DNA from: Pristionchus mayeri
Taxonomy: Eukaryota > Nematoda > Chromadorea > Rhabditida > Neodiplogasteridae
Reading direction: 5' to 3'
DNA: 64,000 nt
Assembly (NCBI GenBank): GCA_036245805.1
Contig: BTRK01000002.1
Coordinates: forward strand, 3,468,689 to 3,532,688
Within the stretch, counting starts at the first letter, position 1. Every line of letters begins with the position of its first letter. Below, in pieces: positions 36,501-46,498 of this stretch. The notes beneath the pieces are model-generated. The model made no database searches, was not told where the DNA came from, and was given only the letters and a program-made list of their open reading frames with translations. The position numbers were made by a program, and so were the translations under genes.

Positions 36501-39500
36501 ATGAGTAACAATTTCAAGAAATTATCTCAAACATCTCTTAATTATATATGCAAATTTATGGATTCCAAAAGTGTTCAAAGAATGGAGCAGGTGATATCCT
36601 AACCTACTCAATTGTGCTTGATAAACATTTTCAGTGTTGTAAAAGGATTAGGAAATTACTACACTTTTCAACAGGAAATTCGTCAACAAGTTTTCTACTA
36701 AAGAAAGTCAGAATTTTCGAGGTTTCTTCTCCAGTGAGTTTTCCCGTTTATATGCAATAAAACCTTATTTATTAATATTCACTTATATTAAATAGTATAT
36801 TGTATTTGTATGTGCAGGATATCAAATAAGAAAGTCATCGTTAATGACAATAATAGCTGCTGAAAGTAAAATATTGTTTGCAGAGCGGACCATATGATAG
36901 AACGCTCTTTCACATATACCTATGCAATCCACTCGATAAATTGGTCACGCAGCGTTTCCTCTATATATCGTTCAATCAGAGCGGAATTTGAAAAATTAAG
37001 GAAAGCTACAGGACAATTGATCATGTATTTATACAAATAGTATATATCACGCCTTTCACGAGAAATTCAAGCTGAGACAGGGAATGGAAGGAAAATCGTG
37101 ATATTGCTTTTAACCATGTTTGGGCTCCTTTAGGCATGTCTAACAGTCCCCCAAAGTCTCGTTGTGCTTACTTCATTTTCAAGCTCCCAGCACCGGGTCG
37201 GAGATCGGCACCTCCTCCTTTTAATGCGATTATCTCGTTTCCCGTGTATGATACTTGAAATTTGTCCTCTGAGTGACCCCGACTCATTTTTCGAGCTCTA
37301 TCGATCTATAGAAACCGCTTCTCATGAAAGTCAATTTGAACCATGCTACAATCATGGCTAATTTTCGCAAAAGTGTAGGAAAAGGAGCAGCTCAAATTTT
37401 TATGATGTATGCAGCTCATGAAGAGCTTTCGAATGAATGAGTTGCGCCAAAAATACTATCTCATTTGTGTGACTTATGCCCATTTTAGTTATCCTTATGA
37501 TTTGAACTTTATTTTCAACAGAGAAATTTAGAGAAAGCGATCATTCTTGGCCGATATCTCCAATGAGAGCGGTGTGTGGGCCAATTATTATGTTGAAAAT
37601 AAAGTTCAAATCATAAGGTTAGCTAAAATGGGCATATGTCACACAAATGAGATCGTATTTTTGGCGCAAACCATTGATTCGAAAGCTCTTCATGAGCTGC
37701 ATACATCATAAAAAATTGAGCTGCTCCTTTTCCTACACTTTTGAGAAAATTAGCCATGATTGTAGCATGGTTCAAATTGACTTTCATGAGAAGCGGTTTC
37801 TATAGATCTATAGAGCTCGAACAATGAGTCGGTTCACTCAGAGGACAAATTTTGTGTATCTTACACGGGAAACGAGATGATCGCAGTGAAAGGAGGAGGT
37901 GCCGATATCCGACCCGGTGCTGGGAGCTTGAAAATGAAGTAAGCACAACGACACTTTGGGGGACTGTCAGACATGCCTAAAGGTGCCCAAAACTGGTTAG
38001 AACCAATATCATGATTTTCCTTCCATTCCGTAGAATTGCGATTTTAGCTCGATTCTCGCGTGATATTCCAGTGTTTTGATTAATTATATTTTAGAAAATA
38101 TCTTTCACACTCAATAATGAAGACGTTGAAAAAGCGCTTGTTATCCTCGAACTTATTTTCAAAAATGCTATGATTCAAGATGTTTTCCTTCTCAATGTAA
38201 ATTCTGCCATAATGAAGAAGTGTTTGGAAATTCTCGAAGAAAAGAAAGTAAATGAATTCAATTTCAACTTGAAGGCTCATTCATATTTAGAATTGTGAGT
38301 TCATCAATTGAAATTTTCCTCATTTATATTAAGCGTATTAAATTTAATTTATCAATTTAGTAAACAATGTGTCAATCTATTTCTTAAATGTGACGTAAAT
38401 GCGGTACAACTGCTTGGCTTACCTGTTAATGCCGGTACTTTATATTCTGAATCTTTTCCAAGTCGTTACCATATTTTCAGAATGTTTTGATTTTCTGATC
38501 AAGATCGCCAATATCGTGAAGGAATTGAGTGTTAGTTTCTTGAAAGGAAACGATTCTCCCATTGACGCATGTGCATTAATTCGAAATATACTCTGCCGTA
38601 AATGCGAAAGGCTGCGCATTGGTGTGCCTCTTAAAATGGACGCAACATCGCTTTCGATTGCCGAAGCAAAGAAGCTCATAGAGGTGACATACACTTATAT
38701 ATCAGGTTGTAACATAAGTTCTGTCGCATCATATCTCTTATGCATTCTAACCTCAGAAATTCTTCGAATTAATTTAATCTCAATTTCATTATTCATAATC
38801 AGTGAGGGCCTTCGTACCCTTTCTTACGCACTTTACTTCAGTCCTGTCAAGACAGATAGGGAGGCACAGTAGCCAGACAAAGTTGAAGTGAGATAGGGAT
38901 TACAATTCATTTTCACGCATCAGCTCTTCTTGAAAAGGAGCAATTATGAATATTTAGTGTGATTTGCGTAAAGTACTACATATGGGTATAATTTTGATCC
39001 ACTCACGGATAACGACAAACGAAAATCGTTCTAGAAATTTAGACGAGTTTGTATAATGTGGATGGTTGGTGACGGTCGCGAAAACTTTTGCAAGCCGAAT
39101 TTTCTTCACAATATATACCGAGATCCAAATAAATAGTGGTAGAATATAGTTCACCCAAAGTGGTCAGTATACAGACAAAGTTTGGGGTAGATTGGGTTCT
39201 GTTGAGATAAGTGGCTCCATTCAGAACGATGGTATGTAAATGAAAGTACTGAAATTGGCACTTTGTTCAAATTCCTACCTCACACACATGTTCAATATCT
39301 GATTTATTGTGTCCATCCGAACCATCAACCCTTCCCTTACCATTATTTACTTGGGATAATTTTGGAAATCAATAGCTTTTGAATGACAATCTTTAATTCG
39401 AAACACCTAAACTTACATTTTTTGGTAGAATTGTGCGCGAATTGGATTAATGAAAATTCAAATTTCACACAATTAGAGTGTTCTTTCTCTCACGTGTTTA

Positions 39501-40238
39501 ATGATAAATTAGACCTCCATGAGTGGTAATTGAAACGCACTTATGTTAGTCACTGTTGTTGTAATTCTATATTCAGAAGAGTTGGTCAAGTTGGCTAAGA
39601 ATCAGCGGCTAACCTTACACTCAGTGAAGTATATCTTTGGTTCCGCTCAAAATAGCACCATATCTGGCATATATTTTGAAAGAGCATTGACGGGGCGTAT
39701 CACCTTGCTGTAGAAGTTTGGTTCATTATTCGTCGCTGCGAACTAGCACCCGATCAAACAAATTAATAAAATTTGCACCAAATTTCAATCAATTCATATT
39801 AATATTTTTCGCATAACCAACGTGGGCAGTTCAGCTCTACCCTATGGTTTGAATGTGCATGTACACCCCAAACATATACTAGGAGGTCAGGTATTGGGAA
39901 TGTTTAAGAAGTGTCCTTCATGTAAATATTGTGAACCTCTGAAATGCGACAAAACTTATGTTACAACCTAATACATGACAGCTTCAATCTGTCCGTGATT
40001 TTTAAAAATGCATCGGAAATCCTATCATACAAGGGAACGAAACGTTGAAAAAATTAGCGCTCTTGATATTTCTTGATTCAAACAAATTGTTTTACAGTTT
40101 CTTCATCAGTCGGACAAGAAGGTCGATTTTCAATGCAATACCGACATGCAACGAATGGAAGCAACAATCGGAGTATATAATGTTAAAGTGATCAGCTTGC
40201 ACCGCCTTTTTATCAATCATCTCGAAAATCGCAATTGA
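36501..40238 (+). CDS. F-box-like gene (possibly F-box/FTH type), apparently intact
   Basis: Six exons join in phase with GT-AG borders: 36501-36590, 36635-36733, 38095-38294, 38361-38434, 38481-38683 and 40098-40238 (TGA at 40236). They total 807 nt, a protein of about 268 residues. The N-terminus (LSQTSLNYICKFMDSKSVQR, MEQCCKRIRKLL) has F-box spacing: LxxLxxxxIxxFMDxxSxxRMxxxCKRIRxLL. The remainder is alpha/beta-like leucine- and isoleucine-rich sequence, compatible with the FTH/DUF38 type of C-terminal half in nematode F-box proteins, though I cannot confirm that family. F-box proteins are usually substrate adaptors of SCF ubiquitin ligases. Intron 2 contains a 1-kb palindrome and intron 5 a 1.27-kb mariner-related element, yet no exon is damaged. 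The paralogue at 5.6-8 kb is broken. Confidence 0.65.
37043..38071. repeat. Long inverted repeat (palindrome), about 1.03 kb, in intron 2 of the F-box-like gene
   Basis: Arms of about 475 bp: GGCATGTCTAACAGTCCCCC (37133) and TCCCAGCACCGGGTCGGAGA (37186) return inverted near 37970 and 37910. The loop is about 70 bp around 37520-37588. The arms end close to TATATCACGC and GCGTGATATT. Words are shared with the degenerate palindrome at 17.7-18.1 kb. Confidence 0.88.
38702..39971. mobile_element. Non-autonomous Tc1/mariner-like element, copy 3
   Basis: Same element as copies at 4297 and 6629 (ends TCAGGTTGTAACATAAG and CTTATGTTACAACCTAA; TA at 38700-38701 and 39972-39973). It lies in intron 5 of the F-box-like gene, only about 18 bp after the donor of exon 5. 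It shows somewhat more substitutions than copies 1 and 2 show against each other. Confidence 0.88.
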
Positions 40239-40564
40239 TCTTTTTTTTCTGCTGAGCTCTCTCTACTTCCATGTTGAATATGATATCCACTGTAACTTCT
40301 GTATCATCCATTTAATGATGTATGTACCATCCATTTAATGACGATGTTTATGATATGATACATGTTTAATGATGCTTCAAATAAACCAATTTAAAAAAAC
40401 ATGAAACGAACATTCACACCACGGCTCAGTTGTACCAATAAAAACAAAAAAACACTTATCAGAAAACAATTCCTACGCAGCAATCTTTCAGATCATCAAT
40501 TACATCCTTGTTGAAGTTTCAATGTGATACAGATACGCGTTTTCGTCCAATGAAAAAGCTTGAT

Positions 40565-40705
40565 AATTTCACAATTGAGAGTAGCGAGGTGAAGCAACAA
40601 CTGAATCGAACGGGTAATGTTAATGAGATAATGGGCGACTTTGGACCTGGGCGGAATCATTGTTCGTATTGAAATATTTAGTGAACATGCAACGGAATAA
40701 CGATG
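40565..40705 (+). pseudogene. C-terminal fragment of family Q
   Basis: Short plus-strand match to the family tail: SSEVKQQLNRTGNVNEIMGD, then after a frame change GGIIVRIEIF. It resembles gene F (RQLNRSGQVKATM). No other exons nearby. It marks the right-hand limit of the family cluster. Confidence 0.45.
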
Positions 40706-41842
40706 TTCCAGGGACCAATATGAGAATAATCGATAATGTATTCATTACTTACATGTTTGTTCGAGTCTTTCGTTGCCTGATCATCAAACACCACAAAAAT
40801 TTAAGCTGAATTATCATTTATGCGTATTCTTTCTTTGTTTTTTGTTGTGTTTTGCATTATGTAACGGCATTGCCGATCGCAAGACAGTTTTGTAAACAAC
40901 TTCCGTGTGTCTTCGCAATCCTGCACAATTCAGGAGAGAAATTGCTGAGTTGCTAAATATACAATAAACTGAAAGGGTTTTGTCTGGCGCGTTCGTTTCG
41001 AACGAGATTTTGATAGTATGTCCCCATCCGGAATACAAGGTCTGCAGACGAAAAAGATTTAAGAAATTTCCAGAAGAAAAATTTTTACGACCACAAATTA
41101 GGTGTTGGTCTGTCCGTCTGTGTACAGTAACCCGATGTGGCGTTGGGTCAGATCGTGTGTCAGACTCATGATTTCGTTGGAAGATCGAAACAAAATGTCA
41201 ATACAGTACTCCTACCGTAACCGAAAGCTACAGTAATCCGTAGCCGTGGGTCAGACGCTGGGTCAGATTCATGATTTCGTCTGCGGATGGATGGAAAACA
41301 TCAATATCGTTATTCCTCTACCGATGGGACGGACGCGGCATGAGAACCATGATTTTGCCGGCATCAATATTGAACTTCTAACTTTAAAAGAGGCGTAGTT
41401 GCCCACTAGTTTCACACTCTAATGCGAGAGGAAATGAACATATATGGGATGTTTCAGAAATAGATCACATTTTTTTTTCTTAATTTCCGCCATGCACATG
41501 TGGTTGGAGGGGGATGTATCCTTTCTCGAAACCCGCAATCAAACTCAGCTCATTTCGTCGAATGTTTACTCCGAAATTTCCATTAAATTGGTCCACGTTT
41601 ATAAGACAGCCTGTAATTTTGGAGAGTTGTATTGGTGGGTTCGAGGCTTTCTCAAACAGGTGCGAAGATGCGTTAATCAGATATCTGCCTTCTGTAGGCA
41701 TCATTTGTGTTCATTACTTGACATTTTCTGTGTCCATTGCTTGACATTTTCTCCATGCAATAAATGGCAACTCGTTTACTCCTGACAGATACGAGAAAAT
41801 CCACCAAATACACTTGTATTCAAATTAAATTGAGACTCGACG
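40706..41842. other. Stretch without a recognised gene
   Basis: Two imperfect direct repeats are visible around 41125-41185 and 41243-41290 (GGGTCAGA...TCATGATTTCGT). Two overlapping frames at 41444-41785 and 41480-41704 run on opposite strands and neither shows splice partners or motifs. No promoter or repeat family is recognised. Confidence 0.4.
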
Positions 41843-42091
41843 ATGGATGAAGTGCCCCAAGACATCATCACTGGGCAGGCCGTCGTATATGCGTGTGCAT
41901 TCGGTTTCAACCTCCTCCTCATATACATGTCCATATTCGGTGGGCTCATCACGATCCATCGGAGTACGATTGGCTCAATCAGCACTCTTTTCCATATCAA
42001 AGATCACCCCCCTCTCCCCGCAGCATTTACCGAAAAAACAGTAGTGATCAACGATAAATAAATAATCGATCGATTTTAGGACAACGCATGA
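41843..42091 (+). CDS. Small membrane protein
   Basis: ATG at 41843 opens a frame with one strong membrane segment (AVVYACAFGFNLLLIYMSIF, about residues 14-33) and a Pro/Lys-rich tail ending FTEKT. If the 39-base interval 42041-42079 (GTAGTG...TTTTAG) is spliced, the protein ends after DNA at 42091. If not, it stops at 42059 after VVINDK. Either way it has about 69-72 residues. From 42033 on, the sequence is the start of a duplicated segment whose second copy lacks this exon, so only one intact copy exists. No family is recognised. Confidence 0.45.
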
Positions 42092-42828
42092 CCTGGAGGG
42101 CGAGTCGATGGCACATTCTCAATGTCTCTGTGTGGAACGTTGTGCAGACGGTGGGTCAAGATGGAAGGATACTAAGTCGGATGAGAAGTATGACGTAATG
42201 CCGCATTTGTTATATCAAAAGCGGCATGCCCTCATAGATCTCATTTGATGTAGTGTCGAGGGAAGAGAACGGAAGGAACGTCATCGATTGAGGTATTCTA
42301 TGCATCGATTGGCGAGAGGTCACCCTGGAAAGGATACATTCACAATGACAATGTGAGCTACCCTATATCAACTGAAGAAAGTGGTGTTCATCCAGATCGA
42401 GAATTACTATCCAGCAATCAAGCAGTTCTGCTACACATCCTTCCACAATGGTTTGAGATGGTTCAAATTGCATTTTTTTATTTTTTTTATTTTTGGTTAA
42501 TATTCGATGCTTCTTGTGCGTTCTATGAATGAGCTAAATGTGTAGTGGCTGTGAAACAACGGAAAATGAAACGAAAAAGGTCAAAACGCCCAAATGAGGC
42601 AATTTTGTTCAAATAATACGAGGACAGAGATTTGGCAGGAATGATCCTCGTGTTCATCGAGTCCATCATCGTTTTCGTCTGCCCTTTTCTCGACAATTCC
42701 CTCATCTTCTCAATGATCTGGTTCATGTTCATCTGTTTAGTCGGCAATGGATGTCTGCTCTTCACTTTCCTCGCAAGGGTAATCGCCGTTACCGGCCACC
42801 AAATTAGATTGGATGCGCAAGGCATATC
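42033..42828 (+). repeat. Segmental duplication block X, copy 1
   Basis: This ~796-bp block is almost identical to 47119-47915 (differences include one base in a T-run and a few substitutions). It includes an ~80-bp palindrome (42175-42247) and the 5' part of the membrane-protein gene at 42632. At 42828 the copies diverge abruptly. Confidence 0.92.
42175..42247. repeat. ~80-bp palindromic repeat, copy b
   Basis: GTCGGATGAGAAGTATGACG and its inverse (CATAGATCTCATTTGAT, more diverged) flank GCATTTGTTATATCAAAAGC. Duplicated with block X at 47262-47336. Confidence 0.75.
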
Positions 42829-43163
42829 TAAGATGTCAGATGCGAAATGTGATGATCTAGAGCCTTGTGAATTTAACAGAATATTGCCACTTCAGTGCAT
42901 ATGGACGGATGAACAAGTGGACGAGATGTTCTACTACGATCCTATCTCATTCTACCAGGCGAGTCACCCTCGTATCCCTTTCTTCATCGTTCAATCTTCA
43001 GATCGTCATCGTCGTTGTCTTCGGGGTTCTCATCCTCGTCTATCTCGTCTCCGCCATCGCCGCCTATTTCATCTCATGCTGCTGCAGGTCCCTCATTCCC
43101 GGAAATAGGTCGGATGAGAACTATGACGTCATGCCGCATTTGAAATCTCAATGCGAATATTAG
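42632..43163 (+). CDS. Three-membrane-segment protein whose 3' end lies in repeats
   Basis: Exon 42632-42958 (109 codons) joins 43002-43163 across a 43-base intron with a GC donor (CAG/GCGAGT...TTCAG). Membrane segments: MILVFIESIIVFVCPFL (about residues 4-20), LIFSMIWFMFICLVGNGCLL (about 24-43) and IVIVVVFGVLILVYLVSAIA (start of exon 2). A hydrophilic Asp/Glu-rich loop lies between. After CCCRSLIPGN the frame runs into a palindromic repeat (SDENYDVMP) and the TAG stop at 43161 is supplied by the mariner end. The total is about 162 residues. No family is recognised. The ATG could be internal if an upstream exon exists. The duplicate at 47719 is cut off after residue 66. Confidence 0.5.
43106..43158. 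repeat. ~80-bp palindromic repeat, copy c, split by the mariner
   Basis: The left half (GGTCGGATGAGAACTATGAC ... GCATTTGAAATCTCAATGCG) ends at the mariner. The right end of the palindrome (TAGTTCTCATCCAACCTAGTG) resumes at 44433. The mariner target TA is the one in ...CATAGTTCTCATCC of an intact copy, with about a dozen bases missing on the left. Confidence 0.8.
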
Positions 43164-44432
43164 GTTGTAACATAAGTTGAATATTAGGTTGTAACATGTT
43201 TTGTCGTATTTTTGGGTCTGAGTTCAGCTCTCTCGTGCGTGCTCTTTTGTTATTGCCGACTGCCCTCGTCTTTACACTAGAAGGAGGTTCCCTCCTTCTC
43301 TCATAGCGTGTTTACCATTCAGTTCTATCTAGTCCCCAAGGCGAGAATGCCCCACAACTTCGTCCCCGACCGAGCCCATTTCCGTCATGTGATGCTCTTT
43401 TTGTTCCTCTCCGGACCGAAACCGCCCGAGACCCAGCGTCGAATCGCTGAAGTTTACCCCTCGGATGCCCCGAATGTGAGGACAGTGGAAAGATGGTACG
43501 CGAAGTTTGAGAATAAGGACTATTCCATCGAAGAAGAGGATCGATCCGGTCGTCCTCATGAGTTAGATCTCGATCGTCTGCGTACAGAGGTTGAAGCCGA
43601 TCCATATCTTACCACTCGGGATCTCTCCCTCACGCTTGGTACCGTGGACTTCACTCAATCGGAAAAGCCTGGAAACTAGGGAGGTGGGTACCGCATGAGC
43701 TGTCCGACTACGACCGTGATCGGAGGGTCGACATCAGTTCGACTCTTTTCACCCTCCATCGTCGGTTCGATTGGCTGGACAACCTCATCACGGGAGATGA
43801 GAAGTGGGTGCTGTATGATAACCATGAGCGTAGAAGACAGTGGGTTGGAGTCGATGAGCAGCCAGAAGATGTCCCCAAACCCAGTTTACACCCCAAAAAG
43901 GTAATGATCTGCGTCTGGTGGTCCGTATACAAGGTTGAGTACTGGGAGCTTCTCGATGAAGGGGTCACCATTACTGCTCAGACCTACACTGCCCAGCTAC
44001 GGAATCTGAAGCTCCATCTCGAACAGGATCGTGGGAAGGACGCAAGAATCTACTTCCAACACGACAATGCCCGTCCACACATTGCAAGATCGACCAAGGC
44101 TGAGTTAGCCGGCTACGGATGGACTGTCCTCCCCCACCCGCCGTATTCTCCCGACCTTGCCCCTAGTGATTACCACCTCTTCTCTGAGCTCCAGCGCTTC
44201 CTCAAAGGGCAGAGCTTCAAAGATAAATCATCCCTTCATACCGCCCTCTCCAACTTCTTCACCAACCAGCCCAAGGAGTTCTACTATCAGGGCATCCACA
44301 AGTTACCCGGAAGATGGCAGATGGTGATAGATAACAAAGGAGATTACTTCTAGAATTCATGATACTTTGTAATCGTTTTGCGATAAAATGTTAAAAATAT
44401 GAAAATACGACAAAACTTTTGTTACAACCTGA
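43160..44432 (+). mobile_element. Mariner transposon, nearly intact
   Basis: Ends: TTAGGTTGTAACATAAG at left (this end is partly duplicated, with a second copy at 43184) and AAAACTTTTGTTACAACCTGA at right, flanked by TA. The interval encodes a mariner transposase. The terminal motif GGTTGTAACA and the adjacent TTTTGTCG match the three non-autonomous elements in this window. It is inserted in an ~80-bp palindromic repeat. Confidence 0.92.
43347..44353 (+). CDS. Mariner-family transposase (DD34D), one frameshift
   Basis: The N-terminal part (from about 43347) has two helix-turn-helix-like regions: FRHVMLFLFLSGPKPPETQR...SDAPNVRTVERWYAKF, then EEEDRSGRPHELD...DPYLTTRDLS. The catalytic part is in a second frame to 44353. 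It carries WVPHELS, TGDEKWVLYDN (first Asp), YFQHDNARPH (second Asp) and PPYSPDLAPSDYHLF (third Asp, 34 residues after the second), the DD34D pattern of mariner. The two parts overlap in different frames around 43630-43680, so one indel near 43640 breaks the gene. The enzyme cuts and pastes the element at TA sites in the nucleus. The rest of the frame is open, so decay is recent. Confidence 0.9.
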
Positions 44433-44544
44433 TAGTTCTCATCCAACCTAGTGCCTCCGTCTCGATCGATTGCCCCAGTGTTGTTTTCCCTATCGACAAC
44501 ACTATCTCTAAAGTACCTACTCGTTATCTCTAAGTACTAGGGTT

Positions 44545-44632
44545 CGTGATTCGGGCCTTCGTCTCTTCATTTCCGGTCGAGCGGTGCTAGAGTGTGTAAA
44601 ATGAAGAGACGGTGACCAGAATTACGAACTCT
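44545..44632. repeat. Small inverted-repeat element (MITE-like)
   Basis: The ends ATTCGGGCCTTCGTCTCTTCATTT and AAATGAAGAGACGGTGACCAG are inverted copies around a 30-bp centre. A second copy with the same ends lies at about 54291-54392. The ATGAAGAGACG/GTGACC word at its right end looks like a start codon plus splice donor, but occurs in both copies and so belongs to the repeat. Confidence 0.65.
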
Positions 44633-44668
44633 ACTAATTGCTTGCAGCACAAACACTTTCATTCGCAG

Positions 44669-45138
44669 AATCAAGCACCGATTCCATCATCATTTCGAAT
44701 TGTGGAGTACCCTCGTCTATGGCCTGATTCCCTACGTGAGTTATCGAACGGGACTAGCTCAGATGAGAACTATGTCGTCATTCCGTTTTCGTTATATCAA
44801 AGGCGGCTTGCCGTCATTGTTCTCATCCGGCCTAGTTCCTATCGAATGCTAGATCGTGAAGATACCGTATTTTCAGCCGCCCTTTATCCTCACCACCGGA
44901 TTCATGTTGATGAGCTTCCTGACCGATAAGATGCCTGGAGTGCTGGAGTGGGGGCAGCCGGTGAATAACATTGACCTGCTATGACGTCACCTGATACCAG
45001 GTCGCGCTCGAGTTCTTCCGCAACAAGCCCACGGGAGGAACTGGAGGGACTGGTGGGACAGGAGGGACTGGAGGAACGGGGGGAACTGGTGGAACAGAAG
45101 GGACTGGCGGAGAGTTGAACATGTTCGAAAGAGCGTAA
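44669..45138 (+). CDS. Membrane protein with Gly-Gly-Thr repeat tail (partial gene model)
   Basis: Three exons join in phase: 44669-44735 (IKHRFHHHFELWSTLVYGLI before GTGAGT), 44877-44960 (PPFILTTGFMLMSFLTDKMP) and 45001-45138 (VALEFFRNKPT, then about ten GGT/GGTG units, ending NMFERA and TAA). One or two membrane segments are present (LVYGLIPY plus the start of exon 2). The 40-base second intron and the first intron, which contains an ~80-bp palindrome, have GT-AG borders. I do not see the first exon. The Gly-Thr tail is encoded by imperfect GGAACTGGAGGGACTGG repeats. No family is recognised. Confidence 0.45.
44753..44837. repeat. ~80-bp palindromic repeat, copy d
   Basis: GATGAGAACTATGTCGTCAT ... 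TTATATCAAAG ... inverse CATTGTTCTCATCCGGCCTAG. It lies in an intron of the membrane-protein gene at 44.7-45.1 kb. Confidence 0.75.
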
Positions 45139-45153
45139 TACTTGTGGTACTAC

Positions 45154-45230
45154 TTCGGATGAGAACTATGACGTCATGCTGCCTTTGATATATCAAAGGC
45201 TGCATGGTTTCATAGTTCTCATCCGACCTA
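45154..45230. repeat. ~80-bp palindromic repeat, copy e (best preserved)
   Basis: CGGATGAGAACTATGACGTC, centre CTTTGATATATCAAAGG, inverse ATAGTTCTCATCCGACC. Near-perfect dyad. A half copy (CGGATGAGAACTATGAAGTC) follows at about 45417-45460. Confidence 0.85.
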
Positions 45231-45234
45231 GTGC

Positions 45235-45423
45235 CACTTGTTCTCCTACTGTAGCATCAATTCAGTTCTCGCGATTATGGGAAAGATCTTGGCTGTATTC
45301 ACGGAAGTGTTCACATGGACGGAAGCGTCGATTCCGCTTCTGGAGGCCGTCCTCGCCATTCTTTCCTTCACCAGCTACCAGCAACAGGTTATCCTATTCG
45401 AGCGAGGGCACTGCGTCGGATGA
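45235..45423 (+). other. Possible membrane-protein exon
   Basis: A frame with a hydrophobic pair of segments (SVLAIMGKILAVFTEVF and LLEAVLAILSF) ends QQQ before a GTTATC donor or, unspliced, at a TGA inside a half palindrome at 45421. It fits the neighbouring small membrane-protein genes in size and location, but no partner exon is found. Confidence 0.35.
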
Positions 45424-45787
45424 GAACTATGAAGTCATGGCGCCTTTGATACATCTGAGGTTATCACATACGATAGAGGGTATGCAATGGTCGTGCAGAG
45501 ACCATAGTTCGGAATATTTTGGAGCTACAGAAGCACTATCTTAATATGTTGTCCTTCTATCCTCTCCTCTAATCTCTCATTGTTCGTCATTGTGGGTGTG
45601 ATTATTCGAGAATCGGGCAGCATTTCGCCTCGATTTCGCAATGTAATCCGGTGATTAGTGACGGTCTTTGCCACTCACCAGGAAAACCGACAATTAGCAC
45701 CTGACTTGCGCCAGTTCCAGCTAATCGCCAATCACACGTACTCACTGTGGCACAGCTCTCGCCCAGAGACTGCCACAATGACGAAAT

Positions 45788-45972
45788 ACACCACAGGTTC
45801 GGCCTTGCGCGCCACGACTCCCCTGGGTGCCTTCACAACAGGCTTCGGGCTCGACCGCCGCGACTCCACCTGAGTGCTTTCCAAACAGGTTTCGGGCTCG
45901 AACGCCACGACTCCACCTGTTGGCTTTCACAACAGGTTCGGGCTCGAGTGCCACGTCTCCACCTGTGTGAGT
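45788..45972 (+). repeat. Tandem repeat, about 55-bp unit, 3-plus copies
   Basis: Units of the form CACAACAGGTTCGGGCTCGA, then GCGCCACGACTCCACCTGTG, with variations, begin near 45790, 45833, 45886 and 45932. Frames crossing it on both strands are repeats of the same peptide and are not taken as genes. Confidence 0.75.
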
Positions 45973-46109
45973 CCGAGTCCTCAATCACTCAGTGAGACAG
46001 CGTCACACGCGCAGACTCTACACTGAGGATTGTGAAGAGTGAATCCTGAACGCCAGTGTTGTTTCCTTGGCCCTTGTTATCCGGTGTATGGAGGGCGAGG
46101 ATGTGAGTA

Positions 46110-46345
46110 ACTCAAAGGTTTATTAGCAGACAATAAATACGACGAAAATAGAGAGAGAGGGGAACCGGTCACTATCCGGCGCTAGAGCTAAAAGGAACAA
46201 CTGAGGAGAGAGGCGAGGGAAGGCCTCTCTCGAGAGAACGAGAGAACGCGCGCGAGGTAAAGAGTGCAGAGAAAGAGAGCGCGCGGGAAACAAACACGTA
46301 GTAACACGTACACAAGTGAGAGGGGAATACAGTAATACACTAGAA
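46110..46345. other. Purine-rich low-complexity stretch
   Basis: The plus strand is dominated by GAGAGA/GCGCGAG-type sequence with a short inverted word pair (CGCGCGAGG, GCGCGCGGG). No coding frame or repeat family is recognised. It lies between the tandem repeat and duplication block Y. Confidence 0.4.
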
Positions 46346-46498
46346 TTCAAACGAGTGAATTACAAAATGGGTTTTCTATGTATAGGAATAATGCAATTAC
46401 TTATTAGTCTAATTCCTATACAACATATACAACGTTTCTTATGATAATATCATCATTGGATCTAGGGATGGATTTCCATAGTGCACGCATTGAATCCC

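Noticed and set aside
45742..45995. Repetitive frames on both strands around 45.7-46.0 kb
   Set aside because: Produced by the 55-bp tandem repeat; both strands are open because the unit length and GC content allow it.
46123..46350. Possible LTR of a retrotransposon in the purine-rich stretch
   Set aside because: No second LTR copy, primer-binding site or gag/pol sequence could be found in the window.
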